From NCBI GenBank assembly GCA_046349615.1, contig JAXMBZ010000001.1:248001-312000 (forward strand): a DNA stretch of 64,000 nucleotides. The letters run 5' to 3'. Shown in pieces: positions 26,342 to 34,577 of the stretch. Position 1 is the stretch's first letter, and each line of letters starts with the position of its first letter. The notes beneath the pieces were generated by a model. That model was given only the letters and a program-made list of their open reading frames with translations, was not told the origin of the DNA and did not search any database. The stretch comes from JADJNY01 sp046349615 (GTDB taxonomy: Bacteria; Planctomycetota; UBA1135; GCA-002686595). Both the position numbers and the translations under genes were made by a program.

Positions 26342-26854
26342 ATGCGTTTCGATTTCAGCTCCGTGGACGACGTCGAGTCGTTCGTTTCCGTTCCCGAAGG
26401 TGTCCACACGTGCCGCATCGCCGAAGTGCGAGAGGGGCGCTCACGCGACGGCTCCGTGCGCTGGAGCTTCCGGCTCGAGGTGCTCGACGGCGACTACGCC
26501 GGCCGCACGGCCGCGTGGGACTCGATCACGTGGAGCGAGCGCGGCGTCTATCGCGTGAAGAAGCTCCTCTCCGCGCTCGGGCTCGACGTGCGCGGCGAGC
26601 TCGAGGTCGAGTCGAAGGACCTCGTGAACCTGCAGGCGCGCGTGAAGGTCGAGCCCGAGGAGCGCGAGGACCCGATGACCGGGCGCCGTCAGGTGCGTAT
26701 GCGCGTGCCGTACCTCGGCTACTCACCGGTCGAGCGCGAGGAGAAGCCCGCGCGCGAGGACGAATCGCTCGCGCCCGTTGACGGGTGGGGAGCGAGGCGC
26801 GAACCTCAGCCGCGTGAAACGCCGAGCGAAGACGACGAAGGGTATCCGTTCTGA
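26342..26854 (+). CDS. DUF669-like, probable ssDNA-binding protein with SSB-type tail
   Basis: 170 residues, ATG at 26342 preceded by GAGGTGA. The body (FSSVDDVESFVSVPEGVHTC, RWSFRLEVLDGDYAGRTAAW, GVYRVKKLLSALGLDV, VNLQARVKVEPEERE) matches the DUF669 group known mainly from phages and thought to be single-stranded-DNA-binding-like. The C-terminus is acidic and ends in EDDEGYPF, very like the DDDIPF tip of SSB that recruits repair and replication proteins. The 3' end is overlapped in another frame by the cytidine deaminase gene. LigA follows. Function as a DNA-binding accessory is inferred from the fold guess and the tail. Confidence 0.7.
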   Translation: MRFDFSSVDDVESFVSVPEGVHTCRIAEVREGRSRDGSVRWSFRLEVLDGDYAGRTAAWDSITWSERGVYRVKKLLSALGLDVRGELEVESKDLVNLQARVKVEPEEREDPMTGRRQVRMRVPYLGYSPVEREEKPAREDESLAPVDGWGARREPQPRETPSEDDEGYPF

Positions 26855-27251
26855 GGCCGCCGTCGACGCGCGCCTCGTCTCCGCCGCGCGCGCCGCGATG
26901 CGCCGGGCCCACAGCCCGTACTCGCGCGTGCGCGTCGGAGCGGCGCTGCTCGACTCGCGCGGCCGCGTCCACGCGGGCTGCAACGTCGAGAACGCGAGCT
27001 ACGGGCTCACGGTCTGCGCGGAGCGCGTCGCCGTCGGTCGCGCGATCGCGGACGGCGCGCGCCGGTTCACCGCGATCGCGATCGTCTCGGACACGAAGGA
27101 AGCGCTGATGCCGTGCGGCGCGTGCCGACAGGTCCTCTCCGAGTTCGCGCCGAAGCTGCGGGTGCTCGTCGCCGGGCCGCGCGGCGGCGCGCGCGAGGAG
27201 CGCCTCGATGCGCTGCTCCCGCACGCGTTCGCGCCGCGCCATCTGCGCTGA
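26814..27251 (+). CDS. cdd: Cytidine deaminase
   Basis: 145 residues with the GTG at 26814, or 157 with an in-phase TTG at 26778; no good ribosome site favours either. The first 41 bp overlap the end of the DUF669 gene in a different frame. The catalytic set is complete: CNVENASYGLTVCAERVAV, in which CAE carries the first Zn Cys and the proton-shuttle Glu, and PCGACRQVL with the other two Zn cysteines. It deaminates cytidine and deoxycytidine to uridine in pyrimidine salvage. Length is near the 130-140 of tetrameric bacterial Cdd. The gene is sandwiched between DNA-linked genes and is probably cotranscribed with them. Confidence 0.92.
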   Translation: MKRRAKTTKGIRSEAAVDARLVSAARAAMRRAHSPYSRVRVGAALLDSRGRVHAGCNVENASYGLTVCAERVAVGRAIADGARRFTAIAIVSDTKEALMPCGACRQVLSEFAPKLRVLVAGPRGGAREERLDALLPHAFAPRHLR

Positions 27252-27291
27252 GCGTCTCCTCCGCCGATCGACGACTCTCCACCGCACCGCC

Positions 27292-29544
27292 ATGCCCCCG
27301 ACGAAGCCGCCGAAGACCCGCGTCGACGAGCTCCGCGCGGCGATTCGCCGCCACGATCGCCTGTACTACGTCGAAGGCCGGCCCGAGGTCTCCGACGCCG
27401 AGTACGACCGGCTGTTCAGCGAGCTGAAGGCGCTCGAAGCGGCGCATCCCGAGCTCGTGACGCCGGACAGCCCGACGCAGCGCGTCGGCGCGCCGCTCCC
27501 CGAGGGCAGCGGCTTCGCGACCGTCGCGCACCGCGTGCCGATGCTCTCGATCGACAGCCTCTTCACGAACGACGAAGTGCGCGAGTTCGAAGCGCGCATC
27601 CTGCGCTTCCTCAAACTCGAGGACGCCGAACTCGAGTGGATGGTCGAGCCGAAGTTCGACGGCGTGAGCGCCGCGCTCGTGTACGAGGAGGGGGCGCTCG
27701 TCCAAGGCTTGAACCGCGGCGACGGCGAGCGCGGCGAGGACATCACGCAGAACCTGCGCACGGTGCGCAACCTGCCGCTCGCGCTCGACGGTTCGCGCCG
27801 GCCCGTGCCCGCGCGGCTCGAGGTGCGCGGCGAGGTGCTGATCGCTCGCGATCGCTTCGCGCAGTTCAACGCGGAGCGGGCGAAGCAGGGCCTCGACACG
27901 TTCGCGAACCCGCGCAACACGGTCGCGGGCGCGCTGCGGCGCAACGATCCGTCCGAGGTCGCGCGCTACCCGCTCGAGTTCCACTTCTGGTCGTCGCCCG
28001 GCCTCGAAGTGGAGGACTTCGCGACGCAGGCCGAGGTCTCGGCCGCGCTGCGCGACTGGGGCTTCCCCGACTCGGGGTTCGCGCGCCTCGTGCGCGGCAT
28101 CGACGCGTGCATCGCGTACCACGACGAGCTCGAGGGGCGGCGCGCGAGCATCCCGTTCGACATGGACGGCGTCGTCGCGAAGCTGAACCGGCTCGACCTG
28201 CGCGCGCGCCTCGGCACGACGTCGCGCGCGACGCGCTGGCAGTACGCGCACAAGTTCGAGGCGCTCGAGGTGTCCACGACGCTGCGCGCGATCGAGACGA
28301 TGGTCGGCAACGGCGGACGGCTCACGCCGCGCGCGCACGTCGATCCGGTCGAGGTCGGCGGCGTCACGGTGCGCCACGCGACGCTGCACAACGCGGACTA
28401 CGTCGCGACGCTCGGCGTGAAGATCGGCGACCGCGTGTTCCTGCGGCGCGCGGGCGACGTGATCCCGCAGATCCTCGGCGTCGCGCAGGCGGCGGAGGGC
28501 GACGCGCCGGAGGATTGGGACGCGCGCGTGCCCGACGAAGTGCGCGAGGCCGACGCGCACGCCGCGGACGCGAGCACGGCGGATGCGTCGCGCGCGTCGA
28601 GCGCGGCCAAGGCGTCGAGCTCGGCGAGCACGTCGGACTCGACGAACCCGAAAGGCGCGAGGAGCGCGGCGAACGCCCAGACCGCCGCGCCCCGCGTGCG
28701 CTTCGGCGTCGCGTGGCGTTGGCGCGAGACCTGGTCGATGCCCGAGCGCTGTCCCGCGTGCTCCGGCGCCGTCGTGCAGGAGGGCAAGTACTGGCGCTGC
28801 ACGAACGCCGCGTGTCCGCCACAGCGCGTCGGTCGCGCGCTGATCCTCGTGTCGGGCGACGCGTTCGAGATCGAAGGGCTCGGCGAGAAGCAGCTCGCGC
28901 AGCTCTACGACGCGGGCCTGATCGCGGAACCCGCCGACGTGTTCCACCTCGATCGCGACCCGGCGACGCGCGCGAAGCTCCTCGCGCTCGAGCGCTGGGG
29001 CGAGAAGAGCGTCGACAACCTCTTCGCGGAGCTCGCCGCGCATCGACAGGTGACGCTCGCGCGCTTCCTCGTCGCGCTCGCGATCCCCGAGGTCGGTCCG
29101 TCGACCGCGCGCCTGCTCGCGGACCACTTCGACGGGCTCGACGAGCTCGCGCGCGCGAGCGAGGACGAGCTCCAGCACGTCGACGGCATCGGCCCCGAGG
29201 TCGCGGCGCGCGTGTCGAGCTGGTTCGCCGACGAGTGCAACCGCGCGACGCTCGCGCGGCTCTTCGCGGGCGGCGTCGAGCTCGTCGCGCCCGTCGCGGC
29301 GAGCGGCGACGGCTTCTTCGCGGGGAAGACGGTCGTCTTCACGGGCACGCTCGAGACGCTCGGGCGCGCCGAAGCGAAGCAGATCGTCGAGGACCAGGGC
29401 GGCAAGGTCGGCAGCTCCGTCAGCGCGAAGACGGACTTCCTCGTCGTCGGCGGCAAACCCGGCAGCAAGGCGAAGAAGGCGGAGGAGCTCGGCGTGAAGG
29501 TGCTCCTCGAGCCCGAGTTCCTCGCGCACGTCGGGCGGGCCTGA
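27292..29544 (+). CDS. ligA: NAD+-dependent DNA ligase LigA
   Basis: 750 residues, about 80 more than usual. Domains in order: Ia (HDRLYYVEG), adenylation domain with active-site K121 in EPKFDGVSAALVYEEG, GDGERGEDITQN, OB fold (GVTVRHATLHN, DRVFLRRAGDVIPQI), four-Cys zinc finger (CPACSGAVVQEGKYWRC), helix-hairpin-helix repeats (ARFLVALAIPEVGPSTARLL, HVDGIGPEVAARV) and a C-terminal BRCT (VVFTGTLETLGRAEAKQIV). The extra length is a Ser/Ala/Asp-rich low-complexity insert at about 420-466, between the OB fold and the zinc finger. LigA seals nicks in replication and repair, using NAD+. Confidence 0.97.
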   Translation: MPPTKPPKTRVDELRAAIRRHDRLYYVEGRPEVSDAEYDRLFSELKALEAAHPELVTPDSPTQRVGAPLPEGSGFATVAHRVPMLSIDSLFTNDEVREFEARILRFLKLEDAELEWMVEPKFDGVSAALVYEEGALVQGLNRGDGERGEDITQNLRTVRNLPLALDGSRRPVPARLEVRGEVLIARDRFAQFNAERAKQGLDTFANPRNTVAGALRRNDPSEVARYPLEFHFWSSPGLEVEDFATQAEVSAALRDWGFPDSGFARLVRGIDACIAYHDELEGRRASIPFDMDGVVAKLNRLDLRARLGTTSRATRWQYAHKFEALEVSTTLRAIETMVGNGGRLTPRAHVDPVEVGGVTVRHATLHNADYVATLGVKIGDRVFLRRAGDVIPQILGVAQAAEGDAPEDWDARVPDEVREADAHAADASTADASRASSAAKASSSASTSDSTNPKGARSAANAQTAAPRVRFGVAWRWRETWSMPERCPACSGAVVQEGKYWRCTNAACPPQRVGRALILVSGDAFEIEGLGEKQLAQLYDAGLIAEPADVFHLDRDPATRAKLLALERWGEKSVDNLFAELAAHRQVTLARFLVALAIPEVGPSTARLLADHFDGLDELARASEDELQHVDGIGPEVAARVSSWFADECNRATLARLFAGGVELVAPVAASGDGFFAGKTVVFTGTLETLGRAEAKQIVEDQGGKVGSSVSAKTDFLVVGGKPGSKAKKAEELGVKVLLEPEFLAHVGRA

Positions 29545-29619
29545 CGCCGACCGTGCGCGACGCGCGGCCACGGTTCGCGTGACGGCGACCCCGCCGAGGC
29601 GCTAGGCTCTCTCCACGAC

Positions 29620-30324
29620 ATGAACGACTCCAAGGAGACGGGCGGCAGCGGAGGCGGTCAGGCGGGCAACGAACGCGTCGAGTTCCAGCTCCCCGCGGGC
29701 TTCGAGAACGACGCGACGGGTCAACTCGTCGCGCGCGCGAAGTCGGGCGACGCGCAGGCGCTGAACGACCTCTTCACGCGCTACCACACGATGATGGTCG
29801 AGCTCGCGCGCCGGAAGATCGGCACGCGCTTGCGCTTGAAGGAGGAGCCCGACGACCTCGCGCAGACGACGTTCCGCGAGGCGACGCGCGACCTCAAGAA
29901 CTACGAGTACCGCGGCGAGGGTTCGCTCGTGCGGTGGCTCGCGCAGATCCTGCAGAACAAGATCCGCGACAAGGCCGAGTACTACTCCGCGGGCAAGCGC
30001 GACGCGGGGCGCGAGCGCGGGATGGAGGTCGCGCCGGACAACGACGCGGACTCGCTGAAGACGCTCGAGCCTCCGAGTCCGGACCTCTCCGTGACCTCGC
30101 AGGTCGCGCGCGGCGAGAACTTCGAGTACCTGCGCAAGGCGCTCGAGGAGCTCACGCCCGAACACCGTCAGGCGATCACGCTCGTGTTCTTCGAGGGGCG
30201 CCAGCTCCGCGAGGCGGGCGAGATCATGGGCGGCAAGTCCGAGGACGCCGTGCGGATGATGCTGCGGCGCGCGGAGGCGCGGCTGCACGAGATCCTGAAG
30301 GGCTCGATCGGCAAGGGGGAGTGA
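29620..30324 (+). CDS. ECF-type RNA polymerase sigma factor
   Basis: 234 residues. Region 2 (about 30-115) contains KSGDAQALNDLFTRYHTMMV, EEPDDLAQTTFREATRDL and SLVRWLAQILQNKIRDKAEYY; region 4 (about 170-228) has ALEELTPEHRQAITLVFF and the HTH REAGEIMGGKSEDAVRMMLRRA. An unusually long linker with Pro/Ser (EPPSPDLSVTSQVARGE) joins them. It is a planctomycete-style ECF factor without an adjacent anti-sigma gene. It starts 75 bp after ligA and is followed after 148 bp by tRNA-Val, whose promoter is separate. Confidence 0.88.
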   Translation: MNDSKETGGSGGGQAGNERVEFQLPAGFENDATGQLVARAKSGDAQALNDLFTRYHTMMVELARRKIGTRLRLKEEPDDLAQTTFREATRDLKNYEYRGEGSLVRWLAQILQNKIRDKAEYYSAGKRDAGRERGMEVAPDNDADSLKTLEPPSPDLSVTSQVARGENFEYLRKALEELTPEHRQAITLVFFEGRQLREAGEIMGGKSEDAVRMMLRRAEARLHEILKGSIGKGE

Positions 30325-30427
30325 GCGCGTGCCGCTTCGGCGGTCGGAGCGCCGTGGGCGCCGAGCGCGCGTTTTCCTCGGCGTTTTCGGCCCGCGTGCC
30401 GAGGTCGCGACGCCGGTCGCGCGCCTC

Positions 30428-30456
30428 TTGCCAGCCCGCGCGCGAGCGGCTATCCT
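30428..30456 (+). promoter_or_regulatory. Sigma-70-type promoter of tRNA-Val
   Basis: TTGCCA at 30428-30433 and TATCCT at 30451-30456, separated by exactly 17 bp. The tRNA gene starts at 30473, about 10 bp past the expected start point. Both hexamers differ from consensus at two positions each. Confidence 0.6.
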
Positions 30457-30472
30457 CTCGCCCCTCTTCCGT

Positions 30473-30548
30473 GGGCAACTAACTCAATCGGTAGAGTGCC
30501 ATGTTCACAGCGTGGAGGTTACAGGTTCGAATCCTGTGTTGCCCACCA
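30473..30548 (+). tRNA. tRNA-Val (anticodon CAC)
   Basis: A complete 76-nt cloverleaf: acceptor GGGCAAC/GTTGCCC (7 bp), D stem ACTC/GAGT, anticodon stem CCATG/CGTGG (one G-T pair) with loop TTCACAG and anticodon CAC (reads GUG), T arm ACAGG-TTCGAAT-CCTGT, discriminator A and an encoded CCA. The region from the anticodon loop to the 3' end is repeated 3568 bp downstream, so this gene marks the left edge of an inserted segment. That the anticodon loop bounds the repeat is typical of integrase attachment sites, though no integrase is visible. Confidence 0.96.
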
Positions 30549-30999
30549 ACCTCCTCTCCCGCGCGTTGCGACGCGCGTGTCCTCGGAGTTCGAGCGCGTC
30601 GCCGAGCGCTCGTCGTCGGACGCACGACGTCCTGAGCGGTTCACGACGCCGAAGCTCCGCGCCCTCGCTTCGCTCTCGCGTGTCATGACCGACTACCTCC
30701 AAAGGCGCTTCGCGCCCAAGAACAAGTGCTTCGGCTGCGGCCCCGCGAACGCGAAGGGGCTGCGCATCGAGAGTCGCGTCGAGGGCGACACGGTCGTCGT
30801 CGATTGGACGCCCGAGGAGCACCACGAAGCGTTTCCCGGCGTCGTCAACGGCGGGATCGTCGGCGCGCTCTTCGACTGCGGACCGCGGCGTGGCACCTGA
30901 TGCAGAAGGCCGGCGCGAGCGAACCGCCGAGCACGGTGACGTCCGACTTCCACGTGAAGTTGAAGCGTCCGACGAGCTCGAAGAGGCCGATCCGCATCG
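30504..30999. repeat. Left copy of about 500-bp imperfect direct repeat
   Basis: Runs from the tRNA-Val anticodon loop (TTCACAG at 30504) through the spacer and the first part of a hotdog thioesterase gene to GCATCG ending at 30999. The match to 34072-34577 is nearly complete: two changes in the tRNA anticodon stem, a handful elsewhere, and one 10-bp deletion (CACTCGAACT missing near 30883) in this copy. After 30999 this copy passes into transposase-like sequence and the other into the rest of the thioesterase gene. Confidence 0.92.
30685..30999 (+). pseudogene. Truncated, frameshifted copy of hotdog thioesterase gene
   Basis: The ATG at 30685 and the next roughly 60 codons match the intact gene at 34253 with few changes (for example YLQRRFAPKNKCFGCGPAN). 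A 10-bp deletion near 30883 shifts the frame and brings a stop at 30898-30900. Recognisable sequence of the original frame goes on to 30999, where it is cut by the transposase remnant. It lacks the last 46 or so codons and the frame is broken, so I treat it as non-functional. Confidence 0.9.
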
Positions 31000-31136
31000 G
31001 CGAACGCGTTGAAGTCGGCCTTGGAGAGCAGCACGTTCACGCGCTCGTAGAATGGGTGCCCCGGCGAACGTGCCAGATCGCTCGTAGACACCAACAGGTC
31101 CGCTTGCCTCGCGCTCTTCTGTCGTCCGATCGCCAT
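31000..31136 (-). pseudogene. N-terminal fragment of DUF772-type (IS5/IS1182-like) transposase
   Basis: About 45 codons from the ATG at 31134-31136, with a good ribosome site (GGAGGGC) just upstream. The sequence contains TSDLARSPGHPFYERVNVLL and KADFNAF, the opening of the IS5/IS1182-like transposases with a DUF772 N-terminus (SPGHPFYERLN...). At 31000 it fuses with the thioesterase copy and the rest of the transposase is gone, so the fragment is inactive. It marks the junction between the left repeat and the lower-GC insert. The 108 bp between 31136 and the next gene end hold no gene I can identify. Confidence 0.8.
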
Positions 31137-31244
31137 CGCCTGCCCTCCTCGCTGCGCTCAGACTACGCGACGCCGCACTTCAGACTTAGGCAGCGCGGGG
31201 ACTTGCACCACGGGCTGCTAGCACGCTCAGCGACGCAGTTCGTG

Positions 31245-32909
31245 TTAGTTGACAAACAGGATCTCCACTTGCAGTTCACCCGCACGCAACTCGAATTGAT
31301 GCCCACGGTCGATGTGAGCTCTCGACGACACCGGAACAAGGTCATATGTCCCCGGAATCAATGGTCCATATCGCTTCGGTTCACGCGTGCACATTATTGT
31401 TCGGACCCAACTGGCGCGATTTCTCGGTCCGCAAGAGAGGGACACGATGGAACTGGTCCGTCCAAGATGATTCCAGCATTCAATGTCGACATAGGCGAGT
31501 TCAGGAAGTCGAAACGACACTTGCGCAGTCTGCCCTGGTTCGACTGTAACGTGTGAATGCGGTTGGCCGGCACCGGTGGAATCCTCGCCCGCAATGGAAA
31601 TGCCGCTGGCATCTATCAGAAGCGTAAGCTCATAATCTCCTGTTGGGATGTTCTCGACATGCTGAACAGTAACGCCATTGTCCCAGCGGATGGGCAGCTT
31701 GAACTCCACGACATCAGTCTTCGACTTGAAGGCCAGGCTGGCTACTAGTCCCAACTCAGCAATCCATGCGGCATTATCCCCCTTGATGTGGACATCCATG
31801 GACCCGACTCCACTTGATGACGGCTCAAGGATAACCCGATGTACAGGTATGGAGCCACGGTCAATTGATGCGACCTCAACATCGACGGCAAAAGGCCTAA
31901 ACCCAGGAATGTCCCCGTTGCAACGCACTTGGACTGCAGAACCCAAAGTATCAGATTTGCTTCCGAATGCGACTACGACTGTGTTCTCGGTCGACAGTCT
32001 ACCGGCCTCTCGGACGAGCCTCGAAACTCGCTCTTTATCCCACACGCATGGAAACAGGCCGGCTGGGTGCCGCGTGCTGATCCTTGGAGGTCGATACATA
32101 CTGCTTAGATATGGCGCGTCCGCACACTCGAATTGAATGACAGCAGCAAGGGTCTCGTACACGAATAACTCCACATCAGTCGCGCTCGCCACGACGCTGG
32201 CGCCCTTGCCAGACAGAAGTGAAATGCACTCCTTGGAATCCGCTTCCAAGTAATAAGCCATCCCCTCTTGAAGGCCGCCAATTGAGAAGACTCCATCGGG
32301 CCCGGCCAGCGCAGTTCGTGCCAACCTAGTGCGAGTGTTCATTGAAAGGGTGCGGGTTTCGGCACCGGGGTAGTCCATTGGGACTGCGGAAATGCGTGTC
32401 GACAATGAGCTGCAATGGTGGTTTCCAGCTCTTACTATTCCAGAAATGTGACCCGCGTGTCGCAGAACAACTTCACAGCGATCCACCGGAATTTCGACTC
32501 CCTCAAGAAAGGCTGTCTCGTATTCACTCGCACTAATCATCAAGTCGGCGCCTTTGTTCCATTCGGATCGGCTACAGAACGCTAGGCCATCGTCGCCAGT
32601 AACCGCAATCCTCAGGTCGGTCTCCCCTGAGATCAGGACAATTGACGCGCCACTGATCGCGACACCTGCTTCGTTTACGACGTGGAACAAGAACCCCTGT
32701 TCAGCCGGCAGACGAGGGTTCGCGGCCGAGACTTGACCTGCCAGATCTGGGAGGCCAGCATTATTGGTTACCTTGGAATCAAAGTCGCTCGATTCCCTAG
32801 CCTGGAAAGTGGGAGGACCTTTTCTGAAGCTATGCAAGGTAACCGCAGTGAGGCCGATGAGTACCAGGGATAAAACAGAGATCTTCCACTTCATCTGTAG
32901 CTGCTCCAT
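31245..32909 (-). CDS. Signal-anchored protein with carboxypeptidase-regulatory-like beta-sandwich domains
   Basis: 554 residues; the ATG at 32909 precedes a single hydrophobic helix (ISVLSLVLIGLTAVTLHSF, about 10-28). Beyond it are several beta-sandwich units of the carboxypeptidase-regulatory/Cna-B kind: GFLFHVVNEAGVAISGASIV, SGIVRAGNHH, SIGGLQEGMAYYLEAD, ENIPTGDYELTLLID and YGPLIPGTYDLVPV. Composition differs clearly from the surroundings: more A/T, more Ser and Ile, and codons such as TTA and AAT that neighbours avoid. It lies inside the insert next to tRNA-Val, downstream of a Cys-rich secreted protein on the same strand. The role is unknown; a periplasmic or surface structural or binding protein is likely. 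Confidence 0.75.
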   Translation of the reverse strand: MEQLQMKWKISVLSLVLIGLTAVTLHSFRKGPPTFQARESSDFDSKVTNNAGLPDLAGQVSAANPRLPAEQGFLFHVVNEAGVAISGASIVLISGETDLRIAVTGDDGLAFCSRSEWNKGADLMISASEYETAFLEGVEIPVDRCEVVLRHAGHISGIVRAGNHHCSSLSTRISAVPMDYPGAETRTLSMNTRTRLARTALAGPDGVFSIGGLQEGMAYYLEADSKECISLLSGKGASVVASATDVELFVYETLAAVIQFECADAPYLSSMYRPPRISTRHPAGLFPCVWDKERVSRLVREAGRLSTENTVVVAFGSKSDTLGSAVQVRCNGDIPGFRPFAVDVEVASIDRGSIPVHRVILEPSSSGVGSMDVHIKGDNAAWIAELGLVASLAFKSKTDVVEFKLPIRWDNGVTVQHVENIPTGDYELTLLIDASGISIAGEDSTGAGQPHSHVTVEPGQTAQVSFRLPELAYVDIECWNHLGRTSSIVSLSCGPRNRASWVRTIMCTREPKRYGPLIPGTYDLVPVSSRAHIDRGHQFELRAGELQVEILFVN

Positions 32910-32982
32910 CTGAATCGCGATGCCTTCTCTGCGGGCAGTTTGCGCCCGAAGTCTTGGGGCGTTCGCCTACAGCGCCTCAATG

Positions 32983-33411
32983 TCAATACTCTACGCAGTG
33001 TGCCATCCAATCTTCGTTCTCTGAAAGTTCAAGGATGCACTCACTTAGGTGCGGAGCGCATCCCAATTCAACGCTGCAGTTGCCGCTTGGAGTATAACCG
33101 ACCTCCTTGGGATCATCATGAAATCGCACGATGAGGTTGCAGCATCCTGATACCCAAGGATTCCCGTTATTGCTGCATGCGCAAACGGACACCGTCCATC
33201 CATTGTCGTCAGTGCTATAGACCTCACACCCGCCATTGCATTCATTGAAGCACGTGATGTCGGCTGGCGAAGGCCATAGATCACTCTTGATCGCAGTGGC
33301 GCACTTCGTGTCAGGGTTCTGAGCGAAGGACAAAAGGGGCAGGACGAGAACCGCTAGACCGGAAGGACTGAGCCGGTCACTATTTGATCGCCTGTTGCTC
33401 GCTAGCTTCAT
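32983..33411 (-). CDS. Cys-rich small secreted protein
   Basis: 142 residues from the ATG at 33409-33411. An N-terminal region rich in Arg/Ser is followed by a hydrophobic segment (GLAVLVLPLLSFAQ) consistent with a signal peptide. The mature part of about 110 residues has 12 cysteines, several in close pairs (VCAC, GCC, CFNEC, GGCEV), which suggests a disulfide-knotted extracellular protein. I do not recognise the family. It belongs to the lower-GC insert and probably forms an operon with the downstream sandwich protein (73 bp apart). Both lack relatives in the rest of the window. Confidence 0.65.
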   Translation of the reverse strand: MKLASNRRSNSDRLSPSGLAVLVLPLLSFAQNPDTKCATAIKSDLWPSPADITCFNECNGGCEVYSTDDNGWTVSVCACSNNGNPWVSGCCNLIVRFHDDPKEVGYTPSGNCSVELGCAPHLSECILELSENEDWMAHCVEY

Positions 33412-34071
33412 GGTCGCCGCTCCTCCTCAACACTTGATTGTTGACAAGCCCAATTCTAGTAGTCCCTTGAGACTCCGATGCGCAGTGGCACGGTGTACAG
33501 TCAAGTTCATGCACCTGTTACCCCCAGCCGCGATCGTGTTGCGCCGTTTCCCGACGTGAGCTGGCACCTCTCACACGTCCGTAGGTCTAAGTAATGATCT
33601 GGTGGTGAAATACGGCGCCTCCGGAACTCAACTTGGCGCAGTTTGGGAGGTTCTCTCTGGTCGTTGTCCCTGTCCGCACTCTTGGTGATCGCGAGGATTG
33701 CAGACGGCAAGGATCGGGGTAGTCATCCCCTCTCCCGGGCAACCATCGCCGCACCTGGGTTACTCGGGTGGGGGGCAAGCAGCAGCCAAGAACGGCTTGT
33801 GACTTGCGGATACAGGTTCGTAGTCGGTTGTCGCTGCTGGGGCTGATTTGGGTCCAGAACGCCCTGACATGCTTCGGGGTCGAGTACCGCCAACCGCACC
33901 GGGTCGCGTCTCGTGGATGATCCACAGTACAACCGCGACCACGTGTCTGCGAGTGCCAACGGAGGCTCGTGGATGCGACCACTTGCGACTACCTGGACGG
34001 CTCCGTAGGATCGTGCCAGTTCCTTCCAACCCAGAGGGCTACGTCGTCCGTGGATCGTGAGCCGAGGCACC
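33412..34071. other. Gene-poor part of the tRNA-Val insert
   Basis: 660 bp with no convincing gene. Short frames here (for example 33587-33982 minus) have no recognisable domain and no supporting ribosome site. The frame 33723-34193 minus ends with an RIRTCN-like string that is only the reverse reading of the tRNA T-loop in the right repeat. Composition is intermediate between the insert genes and the core genome. The segment may carry remnants of the mobile element that delivered the insert, but I cannot identify them. Confidence 0.5.
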
Positions 34072-34116
34072 TTCACAGAGTGCAGGTTACAGGTTCGAAT
34101 CCTGTGTTGCCCACCA
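34072..34116 (+). pseudogene. 3' remnant of tRNA-Val
   Basis: Matches the intact tRNA from the anticodon loop (TTCACAG) to the CCA, including ACAGGTTCGAATCCTGT and GTTGCCCACCA. The 5' half is absent: upstream sequence has no matching acceptor or D stem. Two substitutions in the anticodon stem (AGTGC for CGTGG) would break pairing anyway. It is not expected to be functional. Confidence 0.85.
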
Positions 34117-34577
34117 ACCTCCTCTCCCGCGCGTTGCGACGCGCGTGTCCTCGGAGTTCGAGCGCGTCGCCGAGCGCTCGTCGTCGGACGCACGACGTCC
34201 TGAGCGATTCACGACGCCGAAGCTCCGCACCCTCGCTTCGCTCTCGCGCGCCATGACCGACTACCTTCAAAAGCGCTATGCGCCCAAGAACAAGTGCTTC
34301 GGCTGCGGCCCCGCGAACGCGAAGGGGCTGCGCATCGAGAGTCGCGTCGAAGGCGACACGGTCGTCGTCGATTGGACGCCCGAGGAGCACCACGAAGCGT
34401 TTCCCGGCGTCGTCAACGGCGGGATCGTCGGCGCGCTCTTCGATTGCCACTCGAACTGGACCGCGGCGTGGCACCTGATGCAGAAGGCGGGCGCGAGCGA
34501 ACCGCCGAGCACGGTGACGTCCGACTTCCACGTGAAGTTGAAGCGTCCGACGAGCTCGAAGAGGCCGATCCGCATCG
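34072..34577. repeat. Right copy of about 500-bp imperfect direct repeat
   Basis: Aligned with 30504-30999 at a constant offset of 3568 bp until the 10-bp indel. It includes the 3' tRNA remnant, the identical tRNA-to-gene spacer (with CCTCCTCTCCCGCGCG), and the first 325 bp of the intact thioesterase gene. Confidence 0.92.

Noticed and set aside
33723..34193. Minus-strand frame of 156 codons with an IRTCN-like string
   Set aside because: That string is the reverse reading of the tRNA T-loop (GGTTCGAATCC), a known source of spurious annotations; no domain or ribosome site supports it.
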